NCBI GenBank assembly: GCA_965224415.1
Contig: CBDCZB010000005.1
Span: 496,001 to 560,000 of the forward strand
DNA length: 64,000 bases
DNA from: DAOUJI01 sp965224415
GTDB lineage: Bacteria > Chloroflexota > Dehalococcoidia > Lucifugimonadales > JAGWBF01
Reading direction: 5' to 3'
Part shown: positions 19,796-29,424 of the stretch, piece after piece
Layout: the number at the start of each line of letters is the position of its first letter
Numbering within the stretch: the stretch's first letter is position 1
Translations under genes and position numbers: made by a program
The notes under the pieces: model-generated
What the model saw: only the letters and a program-made list of their open reading frames with translations
Told to the model about the DNA's origin: nothing
The model's database searches: none

Positions 19796-19824
19796 ATTAT
19801 ATGACTGCCCTTTTTGCTAGTCAA
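19796..19824 (-). promoter_or_regulatory. 23S rRNA promoter
   Basis: On the minus strand TTGACT (19819-19824) and TATAAT (19796-19801) are exactly 17 bases apart, in an AT-rich stretch with an A-rich spacer. This is a strong sigma70-type promoter. The predicted start near 19789 gives a leader of about 180 bases before mature 23S. A dedicated promoter explains how the 23S gene is expressed apart from 16S. Confidence 0.88.
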
Positions 19825-19940
19825 GAGGTTATAACACAATTCTCCGACCTATAACCGCCCCACTAACCGATATCTTGGATTGCATCTTCCATCTTAGGAG
19901 GAAGACTGAGATGGGGGTGAGGGGCGTAAAGCCCGCTACC

Positions 19941-20909
19941 CTAGAACCATTTGGCCTTGTCCACAAGATTGCGCAGCGGACGACCCTCGTTGAACCGCAG
20001 GCAGTTGTCTATGAACAGCTCGGTGCGCCGGTCGTTCACATAGGGGCCTCGGCCCGCCACATGGGGCGTAATCAGGACTCCCGGCGCCGTCCACAGCGGA
20101 TGCTCCGCAGGCAAAGGCTCAATCTGGAACACGTCCATCCCCGCTCCGCCAATCTCCCCCGACTGGAGGGCTGCCGTGAGGTCGTCAAGCTCCACCGTGG
20201 CCCCCCGCCCAATGTTGATGAAGAAAGCGGACCTCTTCATGGCGCGGAACTGCTCCCGCCCAAACATCCCCTGGGTGTCCGGGGTCTCCGGCACCGTGAC
20301 GATGACAAAATCTCCCCGCCCTAGCGCCTGGAGCAGGTCGTCGGGACGATAGACTTCTGAAAACCCGGGAGGCGGCTCATCCAACCGAGGGTCCACCGCC
20401 AGGACCGTCATGCCGAATTCCGCGCACAGCCTGCCCGCCTCCGCCCCGATGCCTCCCGCTCCCACTACTACGGCGGTGGCGTCAGGCAGGTAGATGGGGT
20501 CGTAGACCTGACTCCATTCCTGCCGCATCTGCAGGGGCATGTAGACGTGGAGCCCCTTGGCGAAGGCCAGAACGAACGACATGATGTGCGAGCTGATGTA
20601 GTCGTTGTAGATTCCCCGGGTGTTGGTCACCAACACGTCGCTGTCGATGAGGCCCTGGTGGTACCAGCCCGCCTGTGGACCGGCCTGTGGGCAGGCCACC
20701 CATTTCAGGTTGACTCCCCGTTCGAACAACTCCGGGACGATGTTGCCGAAAGCCGCGTCCATGTCGCCAATGACCTCCAGCGCTTCCCCTACGGTACGGC
20801 AAGCGGTCACGTCGATGTCCGGAGCGGTCTCCTTGAGCATTGGAGGCCATTCCCTGACACGCCAGTCATCGTCTTCTCCGTCGCCCAATATCAGCAGCTT
20901 GAACCCCAT
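19941..20909 (-). CDS. D-2-hydroxyacid dehydrogenase, NAD-dependent
   Basis: A 322-aa member of the D-isomer-specific 2-hydroxyacid dehydrogenase family, which interconverts 2-hydroxy and 2-oxo acids. The Rossmann motif GAGGIG is at residues 150-155. The catalytic set is Arg235 (INIGRGA), Glu264 (FQIEPLP) and His283 (TPHVAG), in the usual order and spacing. The ATG at 20909 has a GGGGGTGAG site. It is monocistronic here, pointing toward the rRNA gene. The substrate cannot be told from sequence. Confidence 0.92.
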   Translation of the reverse strand: MGFKLLILGDGEDDDWRVREWPPMLKETAPDIDVTACRTVGEALEVIGDMDAAFGNIVPELFERGVNLKWVACPQAGPQAGWYHQGLIDSDVLVTNTRGIYNDYISSHIMSFVLAFAKGLHVYMPLQMRQEWSQVYDPIYLPDATAVVVGAGGIGAEAGRLCAEFGMTVLAVDPRLDEPPPGFSEVYRPDDLLQALGRGDFVIVTVPETPDTQGMFGREQFRAMKRSAFFINIGRGATVELDDLTAALQSGEIGGAGMDVFQIEPLPAEHPLWTAPGVLITPHVAGRGPYVNDRRTELFIDNCLRFNEGRPLRNLVDKAKWF

Positions 20910-21239
20910 GTCTCACCCCCAGGTTAAGTAGGCCCGACCCTAACCTTATACCACGGGCCCAGCCCCCCACAACTCCCCCGTCTAGAGCCTCCCTGGTTAC
21001 CTTGAGTGAAACTGCAGCCTTGAGGCGGCCGGAGGGCTGCTCCCGCCCCCATCTTTCCGGCGCAGGCCGGAATCCAGAGACCCTACGCCCACCCGACATA
21101 CTGCCAAGGCCACGGAGATAGGCGGCGACTGCTCCTTCTCCCCTGGCGGGAGAAGGTTGGGATGAGGGGGCTGAGGGTCGCCCCTTGCCCCAACCATGAC
21201 CCTCAATGTACCATCACCGGAGTTTTTCCGACGGGGATA
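20910..21239. repeat. Gap with intergenic repeat pieces
   Basis: No gene is supported. Around 21056-21080 lies a TTTCCGGCGCAGGCCGGAATCC inverted repeat of the same kind as at 1625. Around 21137-21175 lies CCTGGCGGGAGAAGGTTGG, shared with 3495-3515. The rest shows nothing clear. Confidence 0.5.
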
Positions 21240-21497
21240 TTGGGATTGATCAAATATTTTGACAGCCAGTACGCGGGCAGCGTTGACCTGCCTGACGACG
21301 ACGTGGGGTTCGAGGCGACTCCCGTGAACGACCGCTGGCTGTCTGACGAGAGTCTGGCCTACCAGCTCCACAAGTCCGAGGGCATGGCCAAGACAATGGA
21401 CCGCCTGGGATACGACACACTATGGTTCGCCGAGCGCCACTTCCAGCGGGAAGGATATGAGCGCCTCCCGAACCTGCTCCTTCTTGCGACCCACCTA

Positions 21498-22719
21498 GTA
21501 CTGAACCAAATCAGGATTGGCAGGGATAGAGGCGATGGAGTTTGCGTCTGGCGTCTTGGGCAGTGAACCGCCAGTTAATGGTAGCTCCTATCGCGTTCCG
21601 CTCTGACACGCAGGCGCTGACGGCTCTTTCCAGGCTGTCCTCATCTCCGTTGCGTCCGCGCAGGCAGGCCCGGGCCAGCACGCTGAACTCGATCTCCGCC
21701 ATATTCAGCCAGCTTCCGTGCTTGGGAGTGTGGTGCAACTCCAGCCGCTTGGCGATGCGCCGGGCCTCGGCCGCCGGGAAAGTCTCGTAAAGCGAGGCCA
21801 TCCGATGCGTGTTCAGATTGTCGAGAACCAGCCGAATCACCGGGACATCGGGGTAGGCCTCATCCACCAGCCACCGCATCTGCTGAGCGAAGTCCTGCAT
21901 GGTGCGTTGCCGGGTTATCGCCACGTGGCGCCAGCCCCGGCGAGGCTCACAGGTGAGGAACAGGTTGCGCGTCCCTCCCCGCTGGTATTCGTAGTCCTCA
22001 CGCCTCGGCCTCCCAGGCTTTGCCGGCAGCGGTTCCCTCACGTCGGCCAGCAACTGGGTGGAGGTCTCGTCAAAGCAGACCACCGGCCTCTGCGGATCGT
22101 AGGGCTCGGCGTAGAGATCCAGCACGTCCTCCATGGCCGCCACGAACTCTCCACCTACCTTGGGGATGCACCATTGTTTCTTGAGCCACGGCTTGAGCGT
22201 GTTTTTTTTAGCCGCAGGCGGACCGTCTCGGGAGATAAAGACTCCACCAATCCCAACTCCACCACCTTGCCCGCCAGGGCCCGCATGGTCCAGTGGTCAT
22301 GACCGTCGGGCACCGGGCTGCAGGCCAAGGCTATCAGGTGGGCCTCCACCCTTTCATCCACCTTTCTGGGCCGGTTGACCTGGTTATGGTGCCTCAGCAC
22401 CTCGTCCAGTCCTTCCTCGGCATACCGCCGCTTGGTGCGGAACACGGTCCGCTCCGACACGTCCAGTGCGGTGGCCACCTGGGGGGCGGTCCAGCCCTCA
22501 TCTATCTTGATCAGGATGCGGGCCCGGGTAATCGCCTGTGCGGAACTCCTCCCAGCCCTGATCATCTTCCTGAGCCGTCCCTTTTCCTGTGTTGCCAGCC
22601 GGACTCCGTACTTCTCCTGCACCATGACCACCTCACATCCCACAACCCTTCGTCTATCCCCAAGGTAGCATCCTGTCTGGGCTCACGTACTAACTGACAA
22701 TGCCAGATTGGCCGAATAC
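21498..22719 (-). mobile_element. IS630-family insertion sequence, copy 2 (complete)
   Basis: A 1222-bp element in the reverse orientation to copy 1, flanked by TA at 21496-21497 and 22720-22721 in a CTAG site. It has the same terminal repeats and length as copies 1 and 3. It interrupts the LLM-class oxidoreductase gene. Confidence 0.95.
21511..22625 (-). CDS. IS630 transposase, -1 frameshift (copy 2)
   Basis: Same two-frame transposase as in copy 1: helix-turn-helix half from 22625, DDE half ending at 21511, joined at the eight-A run (eight T on the plus strand near 22202-22209). The amino acid text of both halves is identical to copy 1, so no decay has taken place. Confidence 0.9.
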
Positions 22720-23366
22720 TAGCCCAGGTCACCGAAAAGTTGCGGTTCGGCTGCGCTTTCAACATCGCCACTATGTGGCATCCCCTTCGGCTGGCCGAGG
22801 ACTTCGCTATGGCCGACCACTTGACCAAGGGCCGGGTTACATTTGGCATGGGGCGCGGCTACCACACCCGTGAGGTGGAGAGTTTCGGCTCTCCCATGCT
22901 GGACCAGGAAGCCAACCGCGAGCTGTTCGAGGAGCAGCCCGTTAAGGAGATAAGCTGGTATTACGAGGAAGCCGTGAAAATGGTCGGCCACTTGGGGTTC
23001 TTCCCCATGACCGACGAGCAGGCCAAGGCCCTGGAAAACCCGCGGACAGCCCGCTCCGCAGGACTTCCTTCCGCTCAGGCGGCTGTGGAGAGCGGCTCCA
23101 TGCTGTGTGCCACGCCCGACCAGGTGACTGAGGCTATTATGGAGATCCAGGAGAAGTACCCCGGTCTGGAGCGGCTCTACGTTAGCTGCACCATGTTCGG
23201 ATGCTCTCTAGAGTTGACCCTGGACCAGCTCCAGCGTTTCGCCGAAGAGGTCATGCCCAACTTCAAGCATACGCCTGCATCATAGTCCGTACGCGTTGAC
23301 TTATAATGGGCCATAAAGGAGGGCGGCCCAGGTCCGGCCCAAGTTTGGCCCGACTATGGCCTTAGC

Positions 23367-24224
23367 ATGGAAGGAATACGCCAACCCGCGGTCGCGGGAC
23401 AGCTTTATCCCGGCGATCCCGAACGATTGCTGCGGCTCATCAGAAGGTGCTATCAGCATTCCGTGGGACCCCGCAGGCTCCCCCTGGAGTTTGCCGACCC
23501 CATGCGGGGTCTGGCCGGGCTGATAGTGCCCCACGGCTCCTATCACGAGTCCGGCCCCGTGGCGGCCCACGCCTATCACCTGATGGCACGCCTCGGCCGG
23601 TTGGAAGTCGTGGTGATTTTAGGTCCAAACCACTGGCGTCAGGGCGGGGAGATTGCCCTCTCTTCCTGGCAGACGTGGGAGACTCCGTTAGGGGCGTTGG
23701 ACGTGGACGCTGAGTCCGCCCGGAGGCTGACCAGCCTGTTGCCGTCAGTGGCGGAAGACTCCGAGTCCCACCAGTGGGAGCACTCCATAGAGGTGCAGCT
23801 TCCCTTCTTGCTGCATCTCTTTGGCGACAAGGTCCGAATCCTGCCCATCGGCCTGCGCGGTGATACGGTGCATGACTGCATCGCCCTGGGTCAGGCCCTG
23901 GTGGAGTCCTTGGATGGACGTCCGGCGGCTATCCTGGCTAGTTCCGACCTGTCCCACAACATGCCCGAAAGCCGGGCCAGAGACGGAGACCTGCGGGCCT
24001 TGCAGGCCATTCGGGACATGGACACCGAAAAGCTGACCGGACTCGTGGGCCCTGGAGGGGTCAACATGTGTGGGCCTGGGGCCGTCGTCGCCATGATTTC
24101 GGCCATGTCTACGGCTGGCGCCACTGCCGTGCGGGTGCTGGCCTACGGCACCACTGCCGACACTATGGGAGAGTCCTCCAGCGTTGTGGGCTATGCGGCT
24201 GCTGCGGCGCGTCCTATGGCTTAA
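23367..24224 (+). CDS. Memo family protein (AmmB-like)
   Basis: A 285-aa member of the Memo family, a fold related to non-heme iron dioxygenases, often part of the AMMECR1-Memo-radical-SAM group. Typical segments are RQPAVAGQLYPGDP at the start, LIVPHGSYHESG (usually PHAGYxxSG), VILGPNHW, WEHSIEVQLPFL and ASSDLSH, with conserved histidines in the positions that form the active-site pocket. The Ala-Gly to Gly-Ser change in PHGSY is a small deviation. No AMMECR1 or radical-SAM partner is adjacent. Biochemical role unproven. Confidence 0.85.
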   Translation: MEGIRQPAVAGQLYPGDPERLLRLIRRCYQHSVGPRRLPLEFADPMRGLAGLIVPHGSYHESGPVAAHAYHLMARLGRLEVVVILGPNHWRQGGEIALSSWQTWETPLGALDVDAESARRLTSLLPSVAEDSESHQWEHSIEVQLPFLLHLFGDKVRILPIGLRGDTVHDCIALGQALVESLDGRPAAILASSDLSHNMPESRARDGDLRALQAIRDMDTEKLTGLVGPGGVNMCGPGAVVAMISAMSTAGATAVRVLAYGTTADTMGESSSVVGYAAAAARPMA

Positions 24225-24248
24225 TCTGGGCCAAGGGCCTCCTGCCCC

Positions 24249-24773
24249 TCACTGCTGGACGAATCGGAGATAGGCCTCTTCTTCAGACATAGGTTCCTGG
24301 TGGAACCAGCTTTCGTCGACTATCTTGTAGACTTGGTCCAGACCTTCCAGCACCCGGCCCGTGAGCGCCTGGGCGTCTTCCGGAGAGTTTGCCAAGGCGG
24401 TTTCGTCTTCCAAGTCGGATAGCACGCCGGAAATGGCTCGCAGCAGCTCGATAGTGCCCACGTGGGTTGCGTTGCTGCGGGCGGTTGACATGCTGCGGTA
24501 TATCGACGATGCGCTGTGGTCCTTCAGCAGCATTGAAAGGGACTGGTGGGGGTCCTCGATGTATATGCCCCATACCGCTGCTGCTGCGCCTAGCGATTCT
24601 TGGAATGTCCGCTGGTCGGTCCCGTTTACCACCGCCGCTTGGGCGGCTGTGTTCACCACCCGCGCTATGTTCTCGGCGCGTTCCAGCCAACGTCCCAACC
24701 ATATCAGGTTGTACACCCTGGAGTCGGTGAGCCACCGGTCGCTGTTGAAGGATATAGACCTTGGTTCAGTCAT
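24249..24773 (-). CDS. Alpha-E domain protein (short form)
   Basis: A 174-aa helical protein with the Alpha-E (DUF403) signature SRVYNLIWLGRWLERAENIARVV near the N-terminus. Usual family members are about 310 aa, so this one is short, with the C-terminal half reduced. ATG 24773 is chosen; an in-frame TTG at 24833, just after the transglutaminase stop, would add 20 residues. It is the third gene of the ATP-grasp / transglutaminase / Alpha-E module, a conserved combination proposed to make or modify a peptide-like product. Its own function is unknown. Confidence 0.8.
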   Translation of the reverse strand: MTEPRSISFNSDRWLTDSRVYNLIWLGRWLERAENIARVVNTAAQAAVVNGTDQRTFQESLGAAAAVWGIYIEDPHQSLSMLLKDHSASSIYRSMSTARSNATHVGTIELLRAISGVLSDLEDETALANSPEDAQALTGRVLEGLDQVYKIVDESWFHQEPMSEEEAYLRFVQQ

Positions 24774-24836
24774 CTGCGTGCAGACCTCGCTAATAAGATC
24801 GGGTATAAATTTGGGCCTAGCATCGAACAACAAGGG

Positions 24837-25745
24837 TTAGCGTACAGGGTCCACCAGCATCAGCCCACGGGCGTCCTCGAACGAAATCGCGTCCCGGTCG
24901 AAGTAAACCTGGGCCGTGGCTATGTCCAGATGCCCCGAGCCCTTGGATACGAAGGAGCCGGAGACGGGAGGAGCTTCCGAGTAGTCCCGGCCTACGCCGA
25001 ACTTGAGATAGTTGGTACCGATTTCTATCACCACCCCTTTTGTGGGATCGGCGGGCAGCCAGCCAGCCTCAGGGTGCAGGAACTCCAGCCAGGCGTGGGT
25101 CTCACCGGGCTGCCGCGTCAACAACCCGCTCACGTACTTGGCCGGGATGCCCACGGCCCGCATCATGCCCAATGCGAGGTGAGTCTTGTCCTGACATACA
25201 CCCTTCATGAACGTCAGAACGTCGGAGGCGTTGGTGGCCACGGAGGTGTTCCCTCGTTCGTACTCGACGTTCTCGTGCACCCACGCCACTATTCGGCTCA
25301 CAGCCTCCAGAAAACCGTCGGCTCCGCCCACGACGCCCCAGGCCGTCTCCGCCACAGTCGCCGGGTCCACCAACGGCGTCGCCGTCAGGAACTCCTCCGC
25401 TTCCGGGTCGCGCCTCAATGACGACAAGGGCAAGTCCGAGACTATAGGTGATGCTTCGCACAAGTACGCCTGTCCGATGCCGGCTATGATGAGCTCCTGG
25501 TGGGGGACGGTCACCCGGACCCGGTGGACTACGTTCCCCAAGCGATCCGAGTATTCCACCTTCCTGCCCGGAGGCGTGGTCTCGACGTCGTAGATTGCAG
25601 CTTTTTGACGCTGGTCGGTGTACGCCGAAATCCTTAGGAAGTTGTCGTTCTGGACCACCACCTCGGAGTATTCATACCGTGCCACGTAGGCGTAGTGCAC
25701 TAGAACGGAGTCGTCGGTTGCCTGACTACCCAACTCGGCTTGCAT
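24837..25745 (-). CDS. Transglutaminase-like cysteine peptidase
   Basis: A 302-aa protein with an N-terminal beta-rich region (about 1-140) and a transglutaminase core. The catalytic triad is visible as Cys in GVCQDKTHLA, His in GETHAWLEF and Asp in LPADPTKG. The ATG at 25745 has AGGAGG immediately upstream and overlaps the end of the ATP-grasp gene by 46 bases in another frame. The association with circularly permuted ATP-grasp and Alpha-E genes is a known conserved cluster. It could cleave or crosslink the product of the ATP-grasp enzyme; that is inference. Confidence 0.88.
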   Translation of the reverse strand: MQAELGSQATDDSVLVHYAYVARYEYSEVVVQNDNFLRISAYTDQRQKAAIYDVETTPPGRKVEYSDRLGNVVHRVRVTVPHQELIIAGIGQAYLCEASPIVSDLPLSSLRRDPEAEEFLTATPLVDPATVAETAWGVVGGADGFLEAVSRIVAWVHENVEYERGNTSVATNASDVLTFMKGVCQDKTHLALGMMRAVGIPAKYVSGLLTRQPGETHAWLEFLHPEAGWLPADPTKGVVIEIGTNYLKFGVGRDYSEAPPVSGSFVSKGSGHLDIATAQVYFDRDAISFEDARGLMLVDPVR

Positions 25746-27097
25746 GACCCTCCTGAAGAGTTGTTGGTGATCCGTCCGGAAGGCTCCGAGACCCTGGTGA
25801 GACCTCCCGGAAACACGGTGACCTCGCCGTAACCGTTTTGGATGGCAAACACCCGCAGGTCCACGTAACGCTGCTGGAACTCGCCCTGTGACTCATCCAG
25901 TACCAGGTGCTGGGAGAAGTCCAGCGTTTCCTGGGCGACGAACGCCTGGGGCTGTTCAATTAGTTGCTGGGACAGACGGCTCCGATACGCGCTTCCCAGG
26001 TCGGGCATGATGTACACCCCCAGCCCGCCGTACCCCTGACGTGTTTTCAGCACCAGGCTGTCCAGATTTTCCAGGACGTATTGCCGGTTGGCCGAAACAC
26101 GCAAGTCGTAGCTTTTCGCCTGCTCCAGGATAGGCTCCTCTCCCGTATAGGCCCTGATCATGTCCGGCGCCCAGAGAAAGACCAGCTTGTCGTCGGCCGC
26201 TCCGGTGCCCACCGCGTTGACTAGGACCACCTTGTGGTTGAGGTAGGCGTCCATCAGGCCGGGCACGAACAGGTCCAAGTCCTGCACCCGCCGGTAGATC
26301 AGGTCAACCTCAATGTCCCCGCCCATTGCCTTGGCCCAGACCCTTCCGTTGGCGCCGATGTACAGGTCTGAACCCTCGACCAAAGCTACGCCCAGCAGTT
26401 CCGACAGGTAGCGGTGCTCGAAGAAGGCTGAGCCGTACTTGCTGTCCGTCAGGAGCACGCAGACGGGCGATTCGTTGTCGCACAGGGACAGGAACATCTC
26501 CTGGTACGCCGACTTTATGTCGTAGGGAACTATGCCGTACCCGTCAGCCAACTCAGGCATGACCTCGAGGCCGATCTCCGTTGTCTTCATCTGATAGGAT
26601 ATTCCGGAAGGGATGCGCAGGTTGTCCTCCAGGATTACGTACCTGCCGTCTCCCATGTGGACCAGGTCAATGCCGTAGATATGCACGAACACGTCCCGGG
26701 CGGGATGGAAGTCCTGAAGCTCCGGGTTGTAATACTGGCACGAAAACATCACGTCCGGCGGGACTATGTTTTGCTCCCCGCAATACAAGTCCGCCAGGAA
26801 CAGGTTGATGGACTTCAATCGTTGGGCTACTCCCCTGGCGATGGTCTCCCAGTGGTCGGAGGGAACCAGCCGTGGAATCCAGTCGGTGGGGACCGTGCGA
26901 AACTCCTTCGGGTCCAGCATGAACGTGAAAGCGTCCATGGAGGCCCAGTCCTTGGCTTGCCGCCAGCGCCGCTGCATCTCCTTCACGCCCAGCTTCTCGA
27001 GATTGTCCATAAGGCCCCGGTACAAGGGCCTTATGGAGCCGTCGAAGTCCAAACATTCGTTGAGGGCGGGTTCCAGAGAGGTCAACCTGTTCAACAT
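25700..27097 (-). CDS. Circularly permuted ATP-grasp protein
   Basis: A 465-aa member of the circularly permuted ATP-grasp family (DUF404/DUF407 type). Characteristic text: FMLDPKEFRTVPTDWIPRLV, FLADLYCGEQNIVP, YVILEDNLRIPSGISY, VDLIYRRVQDLDLFVPGL, and LVLKTRQGYGGLGVYIMP near the C-terminus. Such proteins are predicted amide-bond-forming ligases. It is first of three coupled genes with the transglutaminase and Alpha-E proteins. No separate substrate peptide gene was found beside it. Function predicted only. Confidence 0.88.
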   Translation of the reverse strand: MLNRLTSLEPALNECLDFDGSIRPLYRGLMDNLEKLGVKEMQRRWRQAKDWASMDAFTFMLDPKEFRTVPTDWIPRLVPSDHWETIARGVAQRLKSINLFLADLYCGEQNIVPPDVMFSCQYYNPELQDFHPARDVFVHIYGIDLVHMGDGRYVILEDNLRIPSGISYQMKTTEIGLEVMPELADGYGIVPYDIKSAYQEMFLSLCDNESPVCVLLTDSKYGSAFFEHRYLSELLGVALVEGSDLYIGANGRVWAKAMGGDIEVDLIYRRVQDLDLFVPGLMDAYLNHKVVLVNAVGTGAADDKLVFLWAPDMIRAYTGEEPILEQAKSYDLRVSANRQYVLENLDSLVLKTRQGYGGLGVYIMPDLGSAYRSRLSQQLIEQPQAFVAQETLDFSQHLVLDESQGEFQQRYVDLRVFAIQNGYGEVTVFPGGLTRVSEPSGRITNNSSGGSCKPSWVVRQPTTPF

Positions 27098-27345
27098 GGC
27101 TTACCAGACTTTCTAAAATGCGGTCGAGCTTGTTCCAGAAACATGCAGGGGACGCATGGCAGGTGTGGGCTAACGCTCAATGAATCATACAAGACTCTTC
27201 GCCGGGCGAGCAATGCCGCGGTTGTCACCGGCCAGCGCCCTTAGAGCCTACCCGCCCCGTGTTACGAAAAAGTTGCAGAAAATTTACAAGGTTGTAACCA
27301 ACCTCGATGGGAGATGGACTTGGGAAGGCCGCATAAGGATGATGA
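27098..27345. other. Gene-free gap between ATP-grasp gene and dpp-like operon
   Basis: No coding frame with recognisable content. It contains a short AT-rich stretch near 27265-27300, the likely promoter area of the ATP-grasp operon, but no convincing -35/-10 pair was found. Confidence 0.4.
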
Positions 27346-27379
27346 AAACGGAGTGACGACGCGAGGCGTCACTCCGTTT
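27346..27379 (-). terminator. Terminator of dipeptide-type ABC permease operon
   Basis: AAACGGAGTGACG (27346-27358) and CGTCACTCCGTTT (27367-27379) form a perfect 13-bp stem with an 8-base loop. On the minus strand the stem is followed by T-rich sequence (TTTTCATC), fitting an intrinsic terminator 50 bases after the permease stop. The symmetry could also stop transcription from the other side. Confidence 0.8.
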
Positions 27380-27429
27380 GTGAGTTTAGGGAGTCCAGGT
27401 TCACGGCCATGTATACGGACCTCCGGCCT

Positions 27430-28344
27430 CTATATGGCGCCCCTCAGACGGGGGTCCAGAACGTCCCGGAGGCCGTCCCCGAGTATATTCCAGGAGAAGA
27501 CCACAACTGCTATGGCCAAGCCGGGGAATATGGGAAGCAGCGGGTTAACACCAATGTACCCCTTGGAGCCTGCCCGAAGCATGGTTCCCCACGACGGCTC
27601 ATCCAAACCCACGCCCAGTCCAAGGAAACTCAGGGATGCCTCGGCGATTATTGCGACGCCCAACTGGTAGGTGACCACTACTATCATAACAGCCATGCAG
27701 TTGGGGAAGATGTGTCGAAGGATAATTCGGCCGTGATGCGCTCCCACGGACCTGGCGGCGAGCACGTAGTCCATCTCTTTAATGCTAAGGGCTCGCGACC
27801 TGACTATTCGCGCCGTGCTCGGTATGAAGAGAATGCTGAGCGCTATGGTGACGTTGTTCAAGGAACTGCCCAAGGCGGCAACGATGGCCAATGCGAGCAC
27901 CAGGGCAGGAAATGATATGAGCCCGTCCACAAGGCGTTGGACCAGCAGGTCCACAGCCCCCCCGAAATACGCGCTGATTATCCCCACCAGAAGCCCGATG
28001 GCGCACCCTGCGAATGCGCTGACCAGCCCGACGCGAATTGATATGCGGGCGCCCATGATGAGCCGGCTGAATACGTCTCTTCCGAAGTCGTCCGTGCCAA
28101 ACCAGTTTTCGGAGTTGGGCTTGGCATGGCGATCCTTTGAATTGGACCTGTCCGGGTCATGGGGTGTGATGAAAGGGGCTAGCACGGCTATGATAATCAA
28201 GGCCGTGGCTATTACGGCTCCGAAGGCCCCCAAGGGCTTCTTCCTGAAGAATGACCCCAAGTGGCGCCAGAAACTACGTTTTGGCCGCAGTATGGAAGCT
28301 GCCGCCTCAGTGGAAAAGGCTCCTGCCTGGCTATCCTGACTCAT
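27430..28344 (-). CDS. Dipeptide/oligopeptide-type ABC permease (DppC-like)
   Basis: A 304-aa membrane permease of the DppC/OppC type, with an N-terminal OppC-type region (FFRKKPLGAFGAVI) and about six membrane segments. The EAA loop reads YVLAARSVGAHHGRIILRHIFPN, the usual coupling site for the ATPase. It lies 22 bases after the DppB-like gene and is its second subunit. No ATPase genes are adjacent, so the transporter must share ATPases encoded elsewhere. The substrate could be peptides, nickel or other small solutes. Confidence 0.92.
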   Translation of the reverse strand: MSQDSQAGAFSTEAAASILRPKRSFWRHLGSFFRKKPLGAFGAVIATALIIIAVLAPFITPHDPDRSNSKDRHAKPNSENWFGTDDFGRDVFSRLIMGARISIRVGLVSAFAGCAIGLLVGIISAYFGGAVDLLVQRLVDGLISFPALVLALAIVAALGSSLNNVTIALSILFIPSTARIVRSRALSIKEMDYVLAARSVGAHHGRIILRHIFPNCMAVMIVVVTYQLGVAIIAEASLSFLGLGVGLDEPSWGTMLRAGSKGYIGVNPLLPIFPGLAIAVVVFSWNILGDGLRDVLDPRLRGAI

Positions 28345-28366
28345 CGTTTAACGTTTCGAATCCTCA

Positions 28367-29326
28367 TTAGGTGTACCGTATCCTCGGCTCTAACCAGGCA
28401 TAGAGAAGGTCAATCACCAGGTTCACGAAAAGAACGATGACGGTGATTGCAATGGTTATCCCCTGAATGTCCGGATAGTCCCGACGGGTGATGGCGCTTA
28501 TGAGCAGATTCCCCACCCCCGGCACAGTGAATATCCTCTCGACTATCACAGTGCCGCCTATCAACCTCGTGAACTCGTAGCCGCCGACTGTGATGATTGG
28601 CAGTATTGCATTCCTAAGCGTGTGCCGGGAAATCACCACCGACTCTGTCAGCCCTTTGGAGCGGGCCGTGCGTATGTAGTCCTCTCGAAGGACCTCAAGC
28701 ACCGAAGAGCGAGTAATCCTGGCAATGAACGCCATGTGGGTCAATGAGAGAGCGAGGGCGGGGAGAACAAGCTGCGCTAGGTTGCGGGTGGGATTCTCCC
28801 AAACGTCGGCATAGTCGAGCGGAGGAGCCCACTCGAATACATTTACCAGAAAGTAGACCAGGAGGACAGCGATCCAAAAGTTCGGGAAGGCTATGCCCGC
28901 AGTGGTGATGGCCCGGCTAATATAGTCCGGCAGTCTGTCTTGCTTGATGGCCGAGACTGCCCCAAGAGGTATGGCAACTACCGCAGCCATCAGCAGCGCC
29001 ATCACGGTCAGCTCCAGTGTCACTGGAAAACGGTCTTTTAGACTTTCTGTCACCGGTTTTCCAAAATGAATGGAAGTCCCGAAGTCCAACCGGAGCATCC
29101 CCCACAGCCAGTCCCCATATTGGACGAATATGGGACGGTCAGTCCCCAGCTTGGCCCGCTCGGCCTGGAGTTGCTCTTCGGTGAAGAATCCTGACCCCGA
29201 CGAGCCTGCTAGCGACACCAGAGCGGGGTCGCCGGGCACAATGCGCAGGATTACGAACACCAATAGCGTCACCAACCATAAGGTTGGGACGAACAGCAGG
29301 ACACGTTTTAGTATGTATGTCTGCAT
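28367..29326 (-). CDS. Dipeptide/oligopeptide-type ABC permease (DppB-like)
   Basis: A 319-aa permease of the DppB/OppB type. The start MQTYILKRVLLFVPTLWLVT and the segment VFVILRIVPGDP are typical of the subfamily. The EAA loop is DYIRTARSKGLTESVVISRHTLRNA. It is the first gene of a two-permease operon, transcribed divergently from a binding protein gene 209 bases away, which together make one importer without its ATPases. Confidence 0.92.
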   Translation of the reverse strand: MQTYILKRVLLFVPTLWLVTLLVFVILRIVPGDPALVSLAGSSGSGFFTEEQLQAERAKLGTDRPIFVQYGDWLWGMLRLDFGTSIHFGKPVTESLKDRFPVTLELTVMALLMAAVVAIPLGAVSAIKQDRLPDYISRAITTAGIAFPNFWIAVLLVYFLVNVFEWAPPLDYADVWENPTRNLAQLVLPALALSLTHMAFIARITRSSVLEVLREDYIRTARSKGLTESVVISRHTLRNAILPIITVGGYEFTRLIGGTVIVERIFTVPGVGNLLISAITRRDYPDIQGITIAITVIVLFVNLVIDLLYAWLEPRIRYT

Positions 29327-29424
29327 CTAATCGGGACTCGTTTGCCTAGCTTATACTATCACGGTCAGTCTCGTAATGAATAAACTATCCAGGACTAATA
29401 CTCCACGCTTACATTAAGACTTAC

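Larger units (their letters stand above)
21240..23285 (+). pseudogene. LLM-class flavin-dependent oxidoreductase, broken by IS630
   Basis: This is a luciferase-like monooxygenase gene in two parts. The 5' part (KYFDSQYAG to PNLLLLATHL) and the 3' part (AQVTEKLRFGCAFNIATMWHPLRLAEDFAMADHL onward) are separated by IS630 copy 2. Removing the element and one TA restores a 274-codon frame reading ATHLAQVTEKLRFG. There is a second defect: after ELFEEQ about 100 central residues usual in the family are missing in frame, before WYYEEAVKMVGHLGFF. The start is uncertain (TTG at 21240 or 21246). The gene was probably already impaired before the insertion. Confidence 0.85.
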
